From contig CALMYC010000175.1 in assembly GCA_937873385.1 (NCBI GenBank), positions 1-40,412 of the forward strand: 40,412 nt of DNA, read 5' to 3'. How positions within the stretch are numbered: the stretch's first letter is position 1; the number at the start of each line of letters is the position of its first letter. Position numbers and translations under genes: made by a program. Source of the stretch: an uncultured Flavobacteriales bacterium (lineage in GTDB: Bacteria; Bacteroidota; Bacteroidia; Flavobacteriales_F; PHOS-HE28). The notes below the pieces were generated by a model, which worked only from the letters and a program-made list of their open reading frames with translations, was not told the DNA's origin and searched no databases. Below, piece after piece: positions 16,484-25,196 of the stretch.

Positions 16484-17001
16484 CCGCAAACCGACATTGG
16501 ACCATGGACGTGGAACGCACATCTGATCTGTCCGGGCAGTTGCTCGCATTGCGCGGCAGCGGGCCGGAAGGCCTTCGCAATGGATCCCACAGCCTGCGCC
16601 CCGTGGCGGAGGTGAACGGCGTGGAATACGTGGACGACACCCGGGGCACCTTTCTGGACGCGAGCCTGCTTTCCATCCTGGACCTGGGCAAGCCGCTGGT
16701 CTGGATCGTGGATGCCACCATGGCACCTGCCTTGGACGGCCGCATCCAGGAATTCATGCGCGACCACGTGGATTGCACCGTGTTCTTCGGAAGGGCGGGG
16801 ACAGCGGCAATAGAAGCATTGGATGCCGGGCTGGGCTGCGTGTACGGCGTGGATGACCTGCGCACGGCCGTGTTTACTGCGCGCGAGCTGGCCAGCCCGG
16901 GCGGCAAGGTGCTCTTCAGCCCCGCCTGCCCGAGCGCGAAAGGGGCCGCAAACCAAACGGATCTCAGTGCCGTGTTCAAGCGTGCTGTAATGGATCTCTG
17001 A
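16480..17001 (+). CDS. Stand-alone MurD C-terminal-domain-like protein (degenerate paralogue)
   Basis: 173 aa from a GTG that overlaps the murD stop (GTGA); an ATG at 16504 is an alternative start. After about 40 residues it aligns with the C-terminal third of the MurD encoded just upstream. VNGVEYVDDTRGTF matches [25 protein letters not shown] matches [11 protein letters not shown], and GGKVLFSPACPS matches [12 protein letters not shown]. Both end in FK and a short hydrophobic tail. Key positions differ: DSKATN is DTRGTF, the GGxDKGNDY loop is lost, and the [11 protein letters not shown] segment is replaced. There is no N-terminal or ATP P-loop domain. It is therefore unlikely to be a ligase. 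It could be a binding or regulatory partner of MurD, or a decaying duplicate. It is fully embedded in the cluster, eight bases before ftsW. Confidence 0.8.
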   Translation: MTANRHWTMDVERTSDLSGQLLALRGSGPEGLRNGSHSLRPVAEVNGVEYVDDTRGTFLDASLLSILDLGKPLVWIVDATMAPALDGRIQEFMRDHVDCTVFFGRAGTAAIEALDAGLGCVYGVDDLRTAVFTARELASPGGKVLFSPACPSAKGAANQTDLSAVFKRAVMDL

Positions 17002-17009
17002 ACCCAAGC

Positions 17010-18215
17010 ATGTACATGGAACGGGCGAGCCACCTCTTCAATGACCACCTCAAGGGCGACCGCACCATTTGGATGGTGGCCCTGTTGTTGGGCATGGTGA
17101 GCATGCTTGCCGTGTACAGTGCTTCATCCTGGATGGGATGGCGCCAGGATTGGGGGACGTTCCAAGTGCTGGTGAAGCATTCCCTGATGCTTGCGGCCGG
17201 CGGTGGCATCATGTATGCCGCCAGCAAGCTGAAGTACACCGTTTACTCCAAACTTTCCCAAGTGCTCCTCGGTGCCACCATCGGCCTGTTGCTGCTCACC
17301 TTGCTGGTTGGTTCCAATGTGAACGGCGCATCCCGTTGGCTTGCCATTCCCGGCGTTGGCATCACCTTCCAGACCAGTGACCTTGCGCGGGTGGTGATCG
17401 TGGTCTACCTGGCACGGATACTCGGCCGGCACCGGGAAGAGGAATGGACTTTCCGTGAGGTGCTGCTCAAGGTGATCCTGCCGGTGGGTGCGGTTTGCGG
17501 CTTCATCCTGCCGGCCAACTTCTCCACGGCTGCGCTGCTGTTCGGCACCTGCATGATCATCATGTTCATAGGCCAGGTGCCCGTCCGCCATCTGCTGCTG
17601 GTGATCGGCATCGCCATCGCCGCTTTCGGGGTGCTGCTCCTGCTTTCAAAGGCGAACCCCGAGTTGCTGCCCCGCCTGGAAACATGGCGTTCGCGCCTGA
17701 TGGCCCATGGCGGTGATGACCGGGACGCCAACTACCAGGTGAACAACGCCAAGATCGCCATCGTGCATGGCGGCCTGCTGCCCAACGGCCCGGGCACCGG
17801 CACCTCACGCAACTTCATGCCGCACCCCGAGAGTGACATGATCTACGCGTTCATCATCGAGGAATACGGCTCGGTGATCGGGGGCCTGGGGCTGCTGTTG
17901 CTCTATTTGATCCTGCTTTCGCGCGCCATGCGCATCGCCAACCGCTGCGATAAGCGGTTCGGCTCGCTGGTGGCCGTGGGCTTGGCCCTCAGCCTGGTGC
18001 TCCAGGCACTGGTGAACATGGCCGTGGCGGTGAATTTGGTGCCGGTCACGGGCCAACCGTTGCCCTTGGTCAGCATGGGCGGCACCAGCATGTGGTTCAC
18101 CTGCCTTTCCCTCGGCATCATGCTCAGTGTGAGCCGCAGCGTGTACGACAATCCCGAGGCCCGGAATGAGGGGCCCGTCCGCACAACAGATGCCAGCCAT
18201 GCCGCAGCCGCTTAG
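17010..18215 (+). CDS. ftsW: Septal peptidoglycan glycosyltransferase FtsW (SEDS family)
   Basis: 401 aa integral membrane protein with about ten membrane segments. It polymerises lipid II at the septum in partnership with FtsI. SEDS features include the loop NAKIAIVHGGLLPNGPGTG followed by HPESDMIYAFIIEEYG, and the late LPLVSMGGTSMW segment, the counterpart of PFISYGGS. A run of about 30 soluble residues closes the C-terminus. The start MYMERASHLF lies eight bases after the MurD-like gene. The end overlaps the probable murG start by about 17 bases. Confidence 0.95.
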   Translation: MYMERASHLFNDHLKGDRTIWMVALLLGMVSMLAVYSASSWMGWRQDWGTFQVLVKHSLMLAAGGGIMYAASKLKYTVYSKLSQVLLGATIGLLLLTLLVGSNVNGASRWLAIPGVGITFQTSDLARVVIVVYLARILGRHREEEWTFREVLLKVILPVGAVCGFILPANFSTAALLFGTCMIIMFIGQVPVRHLLLVIGIAIAAFGVLLLLSKANPELLPRLETWRSRLMAHGGDDRDANYQVNNAKIAIVHGGLLPNGPGTGTSRNFMPHPESDMIYAFIIEEYGSVIGGLGLLLLYLILLSRAMRIANRCDKRFGSLVAVGLALSLVLQALVNMAVAVNLVPVTGQPLPLVSMGGTSMWFTCLSLGIMLSVSRSVYDNPEARNEGPVRTTDASHAAAA

Positions 18216-19332
18216 GTTCCTTATTTCCGGTGGCGGCACGGGGGGGCACATTTTCCCGGCCGTGGCCATTGCGAATGCGCTGAAGGAGCGTGCCCCCGGA
18301 GCCCGTTTCCTCTTTGTGGGCGCGTTGGGGAAAATGGAGATGGAGAAGGTGCCGGCGGCGGGATTTGAGATCACGGGACTGCCCATCCGGGGTTATCAGC
18401 GGGGGGCGATCTTCAGGAACATCGGGCTGCCGTGGCGCTTGTTGCGCAGCATGATCAAGGCCAGGGGCATTGTGCGTACGTTCAAACCCGACGTGGCCAT
18501 CGGTACGGGCGGATATGCGAGCGGACCCGTGCTCGCCGCCGCACAGCGGGCAGGCATCCCCACGTTGATCCAAGAACAGAACAGCCATGCAGGGGCAACC
18601 AACCGGTTGCTGGCCAGGCGTGCCGCAGCCATCTGCGTGGCCTATCCTGGCATGGACCGCTATTTCCCGAAGGAAAAGATCCGGCTCACCGGCAACCCCG
18701 TGCGCCAGGACATGGTGCGCGTGGCTGGAAAGCGGCCGGCTGGCTTCGAACATTTCAAGCTGCGCGACCACGCGCCAGTGGTGTTGGTCACTGGAGGCAG
18801 TTTGGGCGCCCGCGGCATCAACCTCGGCATTGCCGCAGCACTGGAGGCTTTCAAGGAGCATGGCATCCAATTGATCTGGCAAACCGGGACCCCGTTCCAC
18901 GCAAACGCATTGAAAGCCGTGCAGGAAGCCCGTTATGCCGATGCCCATGTGCACGAGTTCATCACCCGCATGGACCTGGCCTACGCCGCGGCGGATGTTG
19001 TCGTGGCCCGTGCCGGTGCCATAACCGTGAGTGAACTCTGCATCACGGGCCTGCCTTCCATCCTGGTGCCGCTGCCCACCGCAGCGGAGGACCACCAAAC
19101 CAGCAATGCACGCGCACTTTCCGACCGGGGTGCAGCGGTTTTGGTGAATGATGCCGATGCGATCGCCGGCCTGGGGCGCGAAGTGCTGCGACTGGTCGGA
19201 GACCCCGCCGAACGCGAACGGTTGCGCAGGGCCATGGAACCGCTGGCAAGGGCGAACGCAACGGAGGACATTGCGATGGAAGTGGTCCGGATCGCAAGGC
19301 CGAACGTGTTGAACACTAGAACAGGGCAATAG
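18199..19332 (+). CDS. murG: UDP-GlcNAc:undecaprenyl-PP-MurNAc-pentapeptide GlcNAc transferase MurG
   Basis: About 377 aa from the ATG at 18199; ATGs at 18190 and 18166 are in frame and would add 3 or 11 residues. It is a membrane-associated GT28 glycosyltransferase that makes lipid II from lipid I. Family blocks are the N-terminal GGGTGGHIFPAVAIA, GTGGYASGPVLAAA, the QEQNSHAG loop, GGSLGARGIN, and the C-terminal VVARAGAITVSELC with PTAAEDHQTSNA. The latest ATG is preferred because MurG proteins start only a few residues before the GGGTGGH loop. It ends one base before murC. Confidence 0.95.
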   Translation: MPQPLRFLISGGGTGGHIFPAVAIANALKERAPGARFLFVGALGKMEMEKVPAAGFEITGLPIRGYQRGAIFRNIGLPWRLLRSMIKARGIVRTFKPDVAIGTGGYASGPVLAAAQRAGIPTLIQEQNSHAGATNRLLARRAAAICVAYPGMDRYFPKEKIRLTGNPVRQDMVRVAGKRPAGFEHFKLRDHAPVVLVTGGSLGARGINLGIAAALEAFKEHGIQLIWQTGTPFHANALKAVQEARYADAHVHEFITRMDLAYAAADVVVARAGAITVSELCITGLPSILVPLPTAAEDHQTSNARALSDRGAAVLVNDADAIAGLGREVLRLVGDPAERERLRRAMEPLARANATEDIAMEVVRIARPNVLNTRTGQ

Positions 19333-19333
19333 G

Positions 19334-20713
19334 ATGGAAAGGCCGGCATACCTCTATTTTATCGGCATTGGTGGCATTGGCATGAGCGGATTGGCCCGCT
19401 ATTTCCGGCGACAAGGAGCGGTAGTGGCCGGGTACGACCGCACCCCGAGCGAGCTTTCCGGGCAACTTGCCCTGGAGGGCATTGCGGTGGGGTACGACAC
19501 CGATCCCCGAAACATCCCAGCCGTTTTTCGCGATGCGGACCCGGCCGGGGTGCTGGTGGTGCGCACGCCGGCAGTTCCCTTGGCAAACCCCTTGATCGCT
19601 TATTGGAACGAGCGGGGCGCCGTGATCAAGAAACGGAGCGAGGTGCTGGGCCTGGTGACCATGGACCGCCGCACCATCGCGGTGGCCGGCACGCACGGCA
19701 AAACCACGGTGAGCACCATGCTGGCGCATCTCCTCACTGAGGGCGGGGTGCCGTGCAACGCCTTCCTTGGCGGCATCAGCGCCAATTACGATACCAATGT
19801 GCTGCTGAACTCGAATGCCGTGCTGAACGTGGTGGAGGCTGACGAGTACGACCGTAGTTTCCTTGCGCTGCACCCGGAGGAAGCCGTGGTCACGGCCATG
19901 GACCCGGACCACCTGGACATCTATGGCACGCCCGGGGCCATGTACGCGGCCTATGCGGATTTTGCCGCACTCGTCACGGGCCGGATGTTGGTGCACCACC
20001 GGGTGCTGGCCCGGTTGAAGGCCCATGCCACGGTGCTCCGCGACGCGGTGCCGTACGGCATAGATGAACCGGATGGCCCCCATGCCGCCAATGTGGCCGT
20101 GCGGGATGGCGCTTACCACTTCGACCTTGTCGCCGATGGGCAAATGCTGGAGGGCCTGGTCTTGGGAATGCCCGGCCGGCACAATGTGGAAAACGCGGTG
20201 GCCGCTGCCACCATGGCCCTGCATGCAGGGGTCAATCCGGGTGCCGTGCGCAAGGGGCTTGCAAGTTTCATGGGGGTCCGTCGCCGGTTTGAGCTCCGGG
20301 CCCGGACTGCACAAACCGTGTTCATCGATGACTATGCACACCATCCCACGGAGTTGGAGGCGTGCATCCGGAGCGTAAGGGAACTGTTCCCGGGCCGCAA
20401 GGTCACTGGTGTTTTCCAGCCCCACCTGTTCAGCCGCACCCGCGATCTGGCGGCGGATTTCGCCGCGAGCCTGGGTTTGTTGGACGAGTTGATCCTGCTG
20501 GAGATCTATCCGGCCCGCGAGGAACCAATCCCTGGGATCACCGCTTCCTGGCTCCTGGACCAGGTGCCATTGACTAACAGGACGCTGTGCACAAAGGAGG
20601 GGTTGATACCCCTTTTGGAAGGCCGGAAACTCGACATCTTGCTCACCCTTGGCGCCGGCGACATCGACCGGCTGGTGCCGGGCATAGCGGCAATGGTCAA
20701 CAGGCACGGATGA
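19334..20713 (+). CDS. murC: UDP-N-acetylmuramate:L-alanine ligase MurC
   Basis: 459 aa. It attaches L-alanine to UDP-MurNAc, the first stem-peptide step. The N-terminal nucleotide-sugar fold has GIGGIGMSGLA. The ATP P-loop GTHGKTT is at residues 119–125. The middle domain has VEADEYDRSFL and TAMDPDHLDIYG, and the C-terminal domain has DDYAHHPTELEA and FQPHLFSRTRDL. All motifs look intact. In this cluster murC follows murG and precedes ftsQ, with a 4-base ATGA overlap to ftsQ. No separate murB or ddl gene is present between them. Confidence 0.97.
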   Translation: MERPAYLYFIGIGGIGMSGLARYFRRQGAVVAGYDRTPSELSGQLALEGIAVGYDTDPRNIPAVFRDADPAGVLVVRTPAVPLANPLIAYWNERGAVIKKRSEVLGLVTMDRRTIAVAGTHGKTTVSTMLAHLLTEGGVPCNAFLGGISANYDTNVLLNSNAVLNVVEADEYDRSFLALHPEEAVVTAMDPDHLDIYGTPGAMYAAYADFAALVTGRMLVHHRVLARLKAHATVLRDAVPYGIDEPDGPHAANVAVRDGAYHFDLVADGQMLEGLVLGMPGRHNVENAVAAATMALHAGVNPGAVRKGLASFMGVRRRFELRARTAQTVFIDDYAHHPTELEACIRSVRELFPGRKVTGVFQPHLFSRTRDLAADFAASLGLLDELILLEIYPAREEPIPGITASWLLDQVPLTNRTLCTKEGLIPLLEGRKLDILLTLGAGDIDRLVPGIAAMVNRHG

Positions 20714-21516
20714 ACAAGTGGCGGCATATCCTGCGCACTGCTGCGAAGATCGCGGCCGGAACCGCTGTGCTTGCGGCCCTCGGTTTCGTGGAACACCGGA
20801 GCGACAGCATGCCCGTGCGGGACATAGCCGTGGAAATGGACATGGGCAGCGGCATGCACTTCATTGACAAGGATGCCCTGCGCCAGGAGGTGGTCAAAGG
20901 TGCGGGGCCGGTGATCGGCACGCCGATCGACAAGGTGGACGAAACCGGCATTGAGCAACGCCTCCGCGCCATTCCATGCGTGGCCGAGGCCGATGTGTAC
21001 CACACCATGGACGGCATCCTGCATGTCAGGGCCCGCCAACGGGAACCCATCGTTCGCGTAGTGAACGCCGACGGATCGGGCTTCTACATCGACAAGGACG
21101 GATGGACCATGCCGCTGAACGAGAACTACACGGCCCGGGTGCTGGTGGTCACCGGCCAACTGGCCGAACCCTTCGCCAATTGCGCCCCCGTGAACGTGGC
21201 CGCGGGACGGGACAGCCTGTTGACAGGCACGCACAGCCGCGCCATTCATGCCATGGCCCGCACCATGCAGGCCGATCCCCTCTGGTGTGCCTTGTTCACA
21301 CAGGCCGTGATGGATGCCGAAGGTGACATCACGCTGGTTCCCAACGTGGGCATGTTGCGGGTGCGTGTCGGTGACGGCACCATGCTGGCCGCCAGGCTTG
21401 AAAAACTGCGCAGCTTTTTTGCCGAAGGCATTCCACAAACCGATTGGCGCCGTTATTCAGCCATCGACCTCCGCTTCGATGACCAGGTGGTCTGCACCAA
21501 ACGAATCAATTCCTGA
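20710..21516 (+). CDS. ftsQ: Cell division protein FtsQ
   Basis: 268 aa. A short cytoplasmic tail with basic residues (MNKWRHILRTAAK) precedes one membrane helix (about 11–26). A POTRA-like region follows (MHFIDKDALRQEV to IPCVAEADVYHTMDGILHV), with the conserved pattern of a small hydrophobic domain ending in a short strand, then the beta domain. FtsQ links FtsL/FtsB to the divisome. Similarity across phyla is low; the call rests on topology, POTRA pattern, length and position between murC and ftsA. The frame is open upstream into murC, but the ATG at 20710 gives the ATGA overlap. Confidence 0.88.
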   Translation: MNKWRHILRTAAKIAAGTAVLAALGFVEHRSDSMPVRDIAVEMDMGSGMHFIDKDALRQEVVKGAGPVIGTPIDKVDETGIEQRLRAIPCVAEADVYHTMDGILHVRARQREPIVRVVNADGSGFYIDKDGWTMPLNENYTARVLVVTGQLAEPFANCAPVNVAAGRDSLLTGTHSRAIHAMARTMQADPLWCALFTQAVMDAEGDITLVPNVGMLRVRVGDGTMLAARLEKLRSFFAEGIPQTDWRRYSAIDLRFDDQVVCTKRINS

Positions 21517-21559
21517 CGCGCCTGCCCGAAAGCACCCTACAACACGAGACTACACCAAC

Positions 21560-22849
21560 ATGGAAAAGAACGAGGATATTGTTGCCGGACTGGACATCGG
21601 CACCACCAAGATCGCCTGCATCGTGGGCCGCAGGAACGAGCAGGGCAAACTGGAGATCATGGGCATGGGCAAGTCCAAGAGCGACGGCGTGAGCCGGGGC
21701 GTGGTGACCAACATCCAACGCACCGTGGACAGCATCAAGGCCGCGGTGCAGCAAGCTGAGGACAGCGCCGGCGTGGAGATCACCACCGTGAACGTGGGCA
21801 TCGCCGGCCAGCACATCCGCAGCATGCACCACCGGGGAATGATCACCCGCCAAAGCCTCGAGCAGGAGATCCGCCAGCAGGACATCGACCAACTGATCGA
21901 TGACATGTACAAGCTTGCCATGGTGCCGGGCGAGGAGATCATCCACGTGCTTCCGCAGGAGTACATGGTGGACAGCGAGCAAGGCGTGAAGGACCCCATC
22001 GGCATGAGCGGGGTGCGCCTCGAGGCCAACTTCCACATCATTACCGGCCAGGTCACCGCCGCGCGGAACATCAACAAGTGCGTGGCACGCGCCAACCTGG
22101 AGGTGACCGAACTGATCTTGGAGCCCCTGGCCAGTGCCGATGCGGTGCTCAGTGCAGAGGAGAAGGAGGCCGGCGTGGTGCTTGTGGACATTGGCGGCGG
22201 AACAACGGACATCGCCATCTTCAGCGACCATATCATCCGGCACACGGCCGTGATCCCCTTTGGCGGCAACGTGATCACCGATGACATCAAGATCGGCTGC
22301 GCCATCCTGCGCGACCAGGCCGAACTGCTCAAAAGCCGCTTCGGCAGCGCACTGGCATCCGAGAACAAGGAAAACGAGGTGGTGTGCATTCCGGGCCTGC
22401 GCGGCCGCGACCCCAAGGAGATCAGCCTGAAGAACCTGGCCCACATTATCCAGAGCAGGATGGAGGAGATCCTGGACCATGTGTACTTCGAGATCAAGAA
22501 CAGCGGATTGGAAAAGCAGCTCAGTGGCGGCATCGTACTTACAGGAGGTGGTGCCCAGCTCAAGCACCTGCGCCAGCTCACCGAATACGTGACCGGCATG
22601 AGCACGCGGATCGGTTACCCCAATGAACATCTTGCCAACAGCAAGGTGGAGGATGTGACCAGCCCGCTTTTCGCCACCGGGGTTGGCCTCGTACTGCGCG
22701 GCTTCGACTTCCTGGAGCGCCGACGCAACCAGCAGCAGAAGGTGGAGGCACCCACGGTGAAATCACACAGCCATGCCGGCAAGGTGGGGGGCTTTTTCGA
22801 CAAGGTGTTGAAAGGTGCCTCGGAAATTTTTAGCGACGACGAAGCCTGA
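21560..22849 (+). CDS. ftsA: Cell division protein FtsA
   Basis: 429 aa actin-like ATPase that tethers FtsZ filaments to the membrane. Motifs are AGLDIGTTKIACIVG at the N-terminus (phosphate 1), the 1C subdomain between about 85 and 165, DIGGGTTD from residue 210 (phosphate 2), and LTGGGAQL (adenosine). The last 25 residues (GGFFDKVLKGASEIFSDDE) form an amphipathic membrane-targeting helix. The start at 21560 leaves a 43-base gap after ftsQ, one of the few real gaps in the cluster. Confidence 0.97.
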   Translation: MEKNEDIVAGLDIGTTKIACIVGRRNEQGKLEIMGMGKSKSDGVSRGVVTNIQRTVDSIKAAVQQAEDSAGVEITTVNVGIAGQHIRSMHHRGMITRQSLEQEIRQQDIDQLIDDMYKLAMVPGEEIIHVLPQEYMVDSEQGVKDPIGMSGVRLEANFHIITGQVTAARNINKCVARANLEVTELILEPLASADAVLSAEEKEAGVVLVDIGGGTTDIAIFSDHIIRHTAVIPFGGNVITDDIKIGCAILRDQAELLKSRFGSALASENKENEVVCIPGLRGRDPKEISLKNLAHIIQSRMEEILDHVYFEIKNSGLEKQLSGGIVLTGGGAQLKHLRQLTEYVTGMSTRIGYPNEHLANSKVEDVTSPLFATGVGLVLRGFDFLERRRNQQQKVEAPTVKSHSHAGKVGGFFDKVLKGASEIFSDDEA

Positions 22850-22894
22850 CACTGACATTTGTGGACCCATTCCCGAACCCGAAACAACCCAACG

Positions 22895-24505
22895 ATGAAA
22901 TTCGACCTTCCCTCCGAGCTTTCCTCCATCATTAAAGTGGTCGGTGTGGGTGGCGGTGGCAGCAACGCCGTCAACCACATGCATGCCCAAGGCATCCGTG
23001 GCGTGGACTTCCTGATCTGCAACACCGATAAGCAGGCGCTCGACATGAGCCCCGTGCCGGTGAAGCTGCAGCTGGGTGCCGCGCTCACCGAGGGCCTCGG
23101 GGCGGGTAGCAAGCCGGAGCGCGGTGAAGCAGCGGCCAAGGAAAGCATTGATGAGATCCGCGAGCTGCTGAACACCCGCACCAAGATGATCTTCGTTACC
23201 GCTGGCATGGGCGGCGGCACCGGCACCGGTGCGGCACCCGTGGTGGCACGCGCCGCCCGCGACATGGGCATCCTCACCGTCGGCATCGTTACCATGCCCT
23301 TCAACTGGGAAGGACGCAAGCGCCTGCAGCAGGCCACCGCAGGGGTGGAGGAAATGCGCCAGGCCGTGGACACGCTTATCGTGATCAACAACGACCGCCT
23401 GGGCGACCTCTACGGCGACCTGCAGATCGATGATGCATTCGCCCATGCGGACAATGTGCTCTCCACCGCCGCACGCGGCATCGCGGAGGTGATCATGAAG
23501 GAGGGCAAGATCAATGTGGACTTCGAGGATGTGCGCACCGTAATGGCCGGAAGCGGCGTGGCATTGATGGGCATGGCCGAGGCGGAAGGGGAGGACCGCG
23601 CCCTCCGGGCCGTGCAGGATGCGCTCGCCTCACCGCTGCTCAATGACAACGACATCACCGGGGCCACGTATGTGCTGCTGAACATCGCTCAGGGCACCAA
23701 GACCATGTCCATGGCCGAGATGAACGGCATCACGGACCACATTCAGGACGTCTCCGGGAGCACGGCGGATGTGATCTGGGGCTATTGCAAGGATGAGAGC
23801 CTCGGTGAAAAGGTCCGCGTCACCGTCATAGCGACGGGCTTCAAGTCCAAGAACCTTGCCGCCACCTTGGAACAGCGCCCGGAAGAGAAGAAGATCATCG
23901 ACCTCAATGAGGACCGGTCCATCATTATCACCGCGCCGATCACCAATCCGGTGCAAACCAACATCACGCCGGAAAAGGCTCCAGCACCCGCCCCTGTCAC
24001 GGAGATGTTCGTCAAGAATCTGGAGTTGCCGGTGAAGGAGCAGACCCGCTTCCAGTTTGATCCGGAACCCGCACAAGTGGAGCAGCAACCAAAGCCCGGG
24101 GCCCAGGTGGAGGCAACGGCTTCCGGCAAGGTGGTGCACAACCTGCATGAGGAGGGCAATGCCAAGCCGGAACATGTTCATGAGGAGCCTGCCAACCACG
24201 CCATGGCGCAGCCGGCCAACGGGGTGCCGCCACAGGGTCCTGCCCCGGCAGCGAACCACAACCGCGTGGAGGAACGGTTGGCCCACATGCGTGAGGTGAA
24301 CATGCGCCTGCGCACGCCCAACGGCCTGGCCGAAATGGAGCGCGAACCCGCCTTCAAGCGCCGCAACATTGAATTGCTGGACGGGCCGCGCAGCACGGAC
24401 AGCAATGTGAGCCGGTACACGCTTACGGAGACGAACAATGAGCATGGGGAGCGCCAGGTGGAACTGCGCCGGAACAACCCGTTCCTGCATGACAACGTGG
24501 ACTGA
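22895..24505 (+). CDS. ftsZ: Cell division GTPase FtsZ
   Basis: 536 aa tubulin-like GTPase that forms the Z ring. The N-terminal VVGVGGGGSNAVNHM and the tubulin signature GGGTGTG at residues 106–112 are intact, as is the T7-loop region with NVDFEDV. After about residue 330 comes a long proline/alanine/histidine-rich linker, then the Bacteroidota C-terminal tail: EPAFKRRNIELLDG, then VELRRNNPFLHDNVD. The length exceeds E. coli FtsZ because of this linker. The start at 22895 matches the usual short lead before the first glycine loop; upstream in-frame codons are in the ftsA–ftsZ gap. Confidence 0.97.
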   Translation: MKFDLPSELSSIIKVVGVGGGGSNAVNHMHAQGIRGVDFLICNTDKQALDMSPVPVKLQLGAALTEGLGAGSKPERGEAAAKESIDEIRELLNTRTKMIFVTAGMGGGTGTGAAPVVARAARDMGILTVGIVTMPFNWEGRKRLQQATAGVEEMRQAVDTLIVINNDRLGDLYGDLQIDDAFAHADNVLSTAARGIAEVIMKEGKINVDFEDVRTVMAGSGVALMGMAEAEGEDRALRAVQDALASPLLNDNDITGATYVLLNIAQGTKTMSMAEMNGITDHIQDVSGSTADVIWGYCKDESLGEKVRVTVIATGFKSKNLAATLEQRPEEKKIIDLNEDRSIIITAPITNPVQTNITPEKAPAPAPVTEMFVKNLELPVKEQTRFQFDPEPAQVEQQPKPGAQVEATASGKVVHNLHEEGNAKPEHVHEEPANHAMAQPANGVPPQGPAPAANHNRVEERLAHMREVNMRLRTPNGLAEMEREPAFKRRNIELLDGPRSTDSNVSRYTLTETNNEHGERQVELRRNNPFLHDNVD

Positions 24506-24520
24506 TCGACCCCAAAGTCC

Positions 24521-24976
24521 ATGGACCTCCAGCAACGCATCGATACCGACATCAAGACGGCCATGCTGGCCCGTGACAAGGACCGCCTGAACGTGCTGCG
24601 CGCCATCAAGAGCGCATTGATGCTGGAGATGACCAAGGAAGGCGGGGCCCACGAAGTGTCCGGTGAAACGGGCTTGCGCATCCTCCAGAAGCTGCACAAG
24701 CAACGCACCGAGGCTGCGGCCATCTACCACGGGCAAGGTCGTGCGGACCTGGCGGCGGAGGATGAGGCACAGGCCAAGGTGATCGAGGCCTATTTGCCCG
24801 CACGGATGAATGAGGCGGAGGTCAAGGCGGCGGTGAAGGAAGTGTTGGCGGAGATCGGTGCCGCTTCCATGGCGGACATGGGCAAGGCCATGAAGGCCGT
24901 GAACGCAAAACTGGCCGGCAAGGCGGATGGCAGTGCCATCGCCGCCGCCGTGAAGGCATTGCTCAGCGGGGGCTGA
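24521..24976 (+). CDS. GatB/YqeY domain-containing protein
   Basis: 151 aa, typical of the YqeY family. It opens with LQQRIDTDIKTAMLARDKDRLNVLRAIKSA and continues with KLHKQRTEAAAIYHGQGRADLAAEDEAQAKVIEAYLP. Its C-terminal half (EIGAASMADMGKAMKAVNAK, then GKADGSAIAAAVKALLS) resembles the tRNA-binding tail of the GatB amidotransferase subunit. The cellular role is not established. It is the last gene of the dcw transcription unit, 15 bases after ftsZ. Its stop codon lies inside the 3' arm of the operon terminator. Confidence 0.9.
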   Translation: MDLQQRIDTDIKTAMLARDKDRLNVLRAIKSALMLEMTKEGGAHEVSGETGLRILQKLHKQRTEAAAIYHGQGRADLAAEDEAQAKVIEAYLPARMNEAEVKAAVKEVLAEIGAASMADMGKAMKAVNAKLAGKADGSAIAAAVKALLSGG

Positions 24977-24987
24977 GCAATTTTGTT
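24958..24987 (+). terminator. Terminator of the dcw operon
   Basis: A perfect 10 bp stem (ATTGCTCAGC 24958–24967 with GCTGAGCAAT 24972–24981) is capped by GGGG and followed by TTTGTT. The stop codon of the yqeY-family gene (24974–24976) is inside the 3' arm. Confidence 0.85.
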
Positions 24988-24998
24988 GGGTAGGGACG

Positions 24999-25035
24999 GT
25001 GGCGGCGAGTACCGTAAGGTGCCCGTCGCCGCTGT
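24999..25035 (+). other. Structured hairpin with GTAA tetraloop in the gap after the dcw operon
   Basis: Bases 24999–25008 can pair with 25026–25035 (10 pairs, three of them G·U). An inner ACC/GGT stem (25011–25013 with 25018–25020) is capped by GTAA, a GNRA-type loop. CCGTAA at 25012–25017 could instead pair with TTACGG at 25036–25041. No T-tract follows and no known RNA family was recognised. Otherwise the 220-base gap to 25197 shows no gene. Confidence 0.4.
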
Positions 25036-25196
25036 TTACGGCGGTATCCGGGTTTCAAGCTCTTCACTCCCGGGGAAGGGATCCGCGATGCCCGGCCATT
25101 CCGCAGGCCGGACCGAAGGGGCGTTGCATGGCCGGTGCCACGGAAGGAGGCCGGGAAAGCGCAAGCGGGCGGCCCTCGTCTGGCTGCTGGAAGGAT

